DNA from: CAYMFD01 sp964389475
GTDB lineage: Bacteria; Bacteroidota; Bacteroidia; Chitinophagales; Saprospiraceae
Direction of reading: 5' to 3'
DNA length: 8,748 bases
Assembly: GCA_964389475.1 (NCBI GenBank)
Contig: CAYMFD010000132.1
Span: 1 to 8,748 of the forward strand
Both the position numbers and the translations under genes were made by a program. This document shows, piece by piece, positions 7,208-8,748 of the stretch (position 1 is the stretch's first letter; every line of letters begins with the position of its first letter). The notes under the pieces were generated by a model. The model was not told the origin of the DNA. It made no database searches and saw only the letters and a list, made by a program, of their open reading frames with translations.

Positions 7208-7416
7208 AGGAAGTTTGGGCATTCTCTTGCAAGACTTTGGTAAAAATGTCGGCTCACGACGATTGGTAAAAGATAAAACAAGGTCGCATCAGCAAGTGAG
7301 TAGTGGTAAAATCCTACAGGCGTCGTGAATAGCCATCTGCTAAAAGAATCGACGCTGGCTCATGAGTGGGTGGCTAGAGTGCTAGTCATCGATCTCAGGT
7401 TGCTTACCTTCGTGGT

Positions 7417-8145
7417 ATGAAAGAAACCGCTCGAGACGTTATATATGGTCGCAATCCTGTGCTAGAAGCTCTGGAGGCTGGCGCTGATATAGAGAAAGTC
7501 CTCATCCTACAATCTCTCAAGGGCCCATACGAAAAGCAAATACGCCACTGGGCCAAAGAGATGAACGTGCCGCTAGCTAGAGTCCCACAAGAGAAGCTCA
7601 CTGCGATCGTCGGCAACAAAGCGCATCAGGGAGCGGTGGCATTCATATCACCCATCAGCTACTTCGATATAGAGGAGTGGCTAGCAGAGCACACTGGGCC
7701 TGTCAAGCTGGCTATACTAGACGGCATCACCGATGTACGCAATATAGGCGCCATCGCGAGATCGGCTAAGGTCTTTGGCATAGATGCACTCATCGTCAGT
7801 GCCAAGCAGGCGGGCAGGATCAATGCCGACACCGTCAAGACGTCCGCAGGTGCTATACTACAGCTAGACGTCATCAGAGTAAGTAGTACCATCGGTGCTC
7901 TAGAGATCCTCCAAAACGCAGAAATCTCCATCGCAGCTACCCACCTACAGGCGAACGACTACCTAGACGCAACTAAACTAGCTGATCGCCAAGCTGTCAT
8001 CTTGGGATCTGAGGATAAGGGAGTAGACAGAAACCTCCTGCCACTATGCGACAGTAAGATCAAGATCAGGCAAGTGGGCGACTTCGATAGTCTCAATGTA
8101 AGTGTGGCAGCGGGTGTCGTATTTTATCACTGGTCTGTTTCGTAA
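7417..8145 (+). CDS. rlmB: SpoU-class rRNA 2'-O-methyltransferase, probable RlmB (23S rRNA G2251)
   Basis: This 242-residue SPOUT methyltransferase probably transfers a methyl group from S-adenosylmethionine to the 2'-OH of a guanosine in the 23S rRNA peptidyl-transferase region. The N-terminal substrate-binding domain (about 6-78) starts VIYGRNPVLEAL, the usual RlmB/TrmH-family opening. The catalytic knot shows all three SpoU motifs: LDGITDVRNIGAIARSA (101-117, Asn109 and Arg115), ILGSEDKGVDRNLLP (195-209, Glu199) and DSLNVSVAAGV (224-234, Asn227). Length matches the family. The start at 7417 has no Shine-Dalgarno sequence, which is usual in Bacteroidota, and it leads directly into the conserved domain. 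The gene is divergent from the peptidase and appears to stand alone; no clear terminator follows. A related SpoU enzyme with another RNA target remains possible, so the exact nucleotide is inference. CTAG occurs nine times in the gene, reflecting many CTA leucine codons. Confidence 0.9.
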   Translation: MKETARDVIYGRNPVLEALEAGADIEKVLILQSLKGPYEKQIRHWAKEMNVPLARVPQEKLTAIVGNKAHQGAVAFISPISYFDIEEWLAEHTGPVKLAILDGITDVRNIGAIARSAKVFGIDALIVSAKQAGRINADTVKTSAGAILQLDVIRVSSTIGALEILQNAEISIAATHLQANDYLDATKLADRQAVILGSEDKGVDRNLLPLCDSKIKIRQVGDFDSLNVSVAAGVVFYHWSVS

Positions 8146-8268
8146 ACCCTCCACATTCGATTTAAAACTCAAGATTGCAGACATAACTAAATAAGGCTCT
8201 ATGCAAATTAGAGTGGAAGAATAATTACAATCTGTCGAGACGAATTCAACTTTTATGTAACTAGTCTC
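8146..8268. other. Spacer downstream of rlmB with no recognised feature
   Basis: This AT-rich stretch follows the rlmB stop codon. I see no hairpin with a U-run that would end the rlmB transcript. A weak 6-bp inverted repeat (CGAGAC and GTCTCG, about 8235-8269) spans roughly 35 bases and is not distinctive. Confidence 0.35.
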
Positions 8269-8284
8269 GTCGGAAAGGCCCGAC
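8269..8284. other. Short GC-rich hairpin
   Basis: GTCGG (8269-8273) pairs with CCGAC (8280-8284) around a 6-base loop. It directly precedes the longer hairpin at 8291-8317. No T-run follows, so it is not a standard intrinsic terminator for rlmB. Confidence 0.45.
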
Positions 8285-8290
8285 TGGCCT

Positions 8291-8317
8291 CCTTCTTTTG
8301 CTCAGATCAAAAGAAGG
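8291..8317. other. Perfect 10-bp inverted repeat
   Basis: CCTTCTTTTG and CAAAAGAAGG form a perfect 10-bp stem with the 7-base loop CTCAGAT. A U-run is lacking on either side (CAAAAATC follows on plus, AGGCC on minus), so termination is not the obvious role. It may be one end of a dispersed repeat together with the structures at 8269 and 8345. Confidence 0.7.
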
Positions 8318-8344
8318 CAAAAATCATGTCGCTGTAAGGAGAGT

Positions 8345-8424
8345 TCTTGACCTTACGATTCTCTACGGAGATTGATTAGTACTCGAGGTATCATACTGCC
8401 TCTAGGATAACACCTAGGTCAAGA
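8345..8424. other. 80-base segment closed by a 9-bp stem; possible structured RNA or repeat
   Basis: TCTTGACCT (8345-8353) and AGGTCAAGA (8416-8424) are perfect inverted repeats. Within them TCTC-TACG-GAGA (8360-8371) makes a short hairpin with a C(UACG)G tetraloop on the plus strand. GAGGTA (8385-8390) pairs with TGCCTC (8397-8402), allowing one G-U, around a 6-base loop. CTAGG (8402-8406) with CCTAG (8413-8417) would compete with the outer stem. The fold is branched but lacks the features of a tRNA. A T-rich tract follows at about 8450-8460. Function unknown. Confidence 0.45.
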
Positions 8425-8674
8425 CCGATCACTAGTCGTATCAAAATTGCTTTTATTTTTCTAATACAGAGTGACTTACAGAAACCCATGCATACCCTAT
8501 ACTTTGCTTTGGAGCTAAAACAGCACTATCCTACATTGAAAAATCGCACATTTTGTCGACTTGTGAGCTATCTCTTTACAGCGACAGTTGCCGCTGGCTG
8601 TTATACCATTTCTGCTACAGAATTTCACTTATTTTTTGCCTTATTCTTCATCATATTTCGCCAAAAAGCCTCGT
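8425..8674. other. Intergenic stretch without a supported gene
   Basis: A 63-residue reading frame (8488-8679, plus) has a hydrophobic C-terminal half but no recognisable domain, leader or promoter, and it runs into the repeat at 8675. I do not call it a gene. CAGCG (8579-8583) with CGCTG (8592-8596) is a small hairpin. The 13-mer TGTTATACCATTT at 8599-8611 occurs inverted at 3445-3457, in the other repeat-rich spacer. Confidence 0.4.
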
Positions 8675-8701
8675 GGTAGCTACCCTTCGACAGGCTCAGG
8701 G
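8675..8701. repeat. REP-like palindromic motif
   Basis: GGTAGCTACC (8675-8684) is a perfect palindrome. It overlaps CCCTTCGACAGGCTCAGGG (8683-8701), whose ends CCCT and AGGG pair around an imperfect centre. The latter motif closely resembles a short dispersed palindrome often seen between genes in many bacterial genomes (recalled, not checked). It probably marks intergenic repeat sequence continuing past the window. Confidence 0.5.
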
Positions 8702-8748
8702 ACCGCGGCTATCACTACGTTTTTTGACTCATCTGATTTTGAATAAAC

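Noticed and set aside
7405..7412. TACCTTCG as a promoter box for rlmB, implying a leaderless mRNA
   Set aside because: It matches TAnnTTTG at five of six positions, but no TTTG lies at the right distance upstream.
8345..8424. tRNA-like cloverleaf
   Set aside because: The closing stem and hairpins do not match tRNA arm lengths, there is no T-loop motif (GTTCRA) in the right place, and no CCA-type acceptor end is present.
8599..8611. 13-mer shared in inverted orientation with 3445-3457
   Set aside because: Roughly one 13-base match is expected by chance in a window of this size, so alone it does not show a shared repeat family.
8488..8679. 63-codon frame with a hydrophobic C-terminal half
   Set aside because: It shows no family resemblance, promoter or leader, and it runs into a palindromic repeat. 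A small membrane protein cannot be excluded but is not supported.

Overview
The window looks like a chromosomal segment of a Bacteroidota bacterium, most likely a Saprospiria/Lewinella-like lineage. The reasons are a C-terminal type IX secretion (T9SS) sorting domain on a large secreted peptidase, A-rich leaders without Shine-Dalgarno sequences, and two promoter candidates of the Bacteroidota form TTTG-N17/19-TAnnTTTG. The phylum is well supported; the finer placement is inference.

Layout: positions 1-830 carry no convincing gene. They hold an 11-bp tandem array at the window edge, two copies of a 93-bp double-hairpin element exactly 155 bp apart, a diverged third hairpin unit, and a degenerate 7-bp tandem array. 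A strong terminator (831-868) follows. hppA (894-3077, minus) encodes a membrane-integral, probably K+-dependent and Na+-type pyrophosphatase; it has a promoter candidate at 3157-3187. A repeat-rich spacer (about 3190-3458) separates it from the terminator (3460-3490) of the next gene. That gene (3516-7115, minus) encodes a 1199-residue secreted M36 (fungalysin-type) metallopeptidase with propeptide, an inserted PA domain, C-terminal accessory domains and a T9SS tail. Its promoter candidate and a leader hairpin lie at 7151-7207 and fix the start codon. Divergently, 7417-8145 (plus) encodes a SpoU-class rRNA 2'-O-methyltransferase, probably RlmB. The last 600 bases hold no convincing gene but several strong inverted repeats.

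The three genes do not form a pathway: an energy-conserving ion pump, an exported peptidase and a ribosome-modifying enzyme appear as independent transcription units. No defence system, CRISPR array, transposase, tRNA or rRNA is visible. The points most worth a second look are the double-hairpin element, whose two copies show a compensatory base-pair change, and an EF-hand-like calcium loop placed between the zinc ligands of the M36 peptidase.
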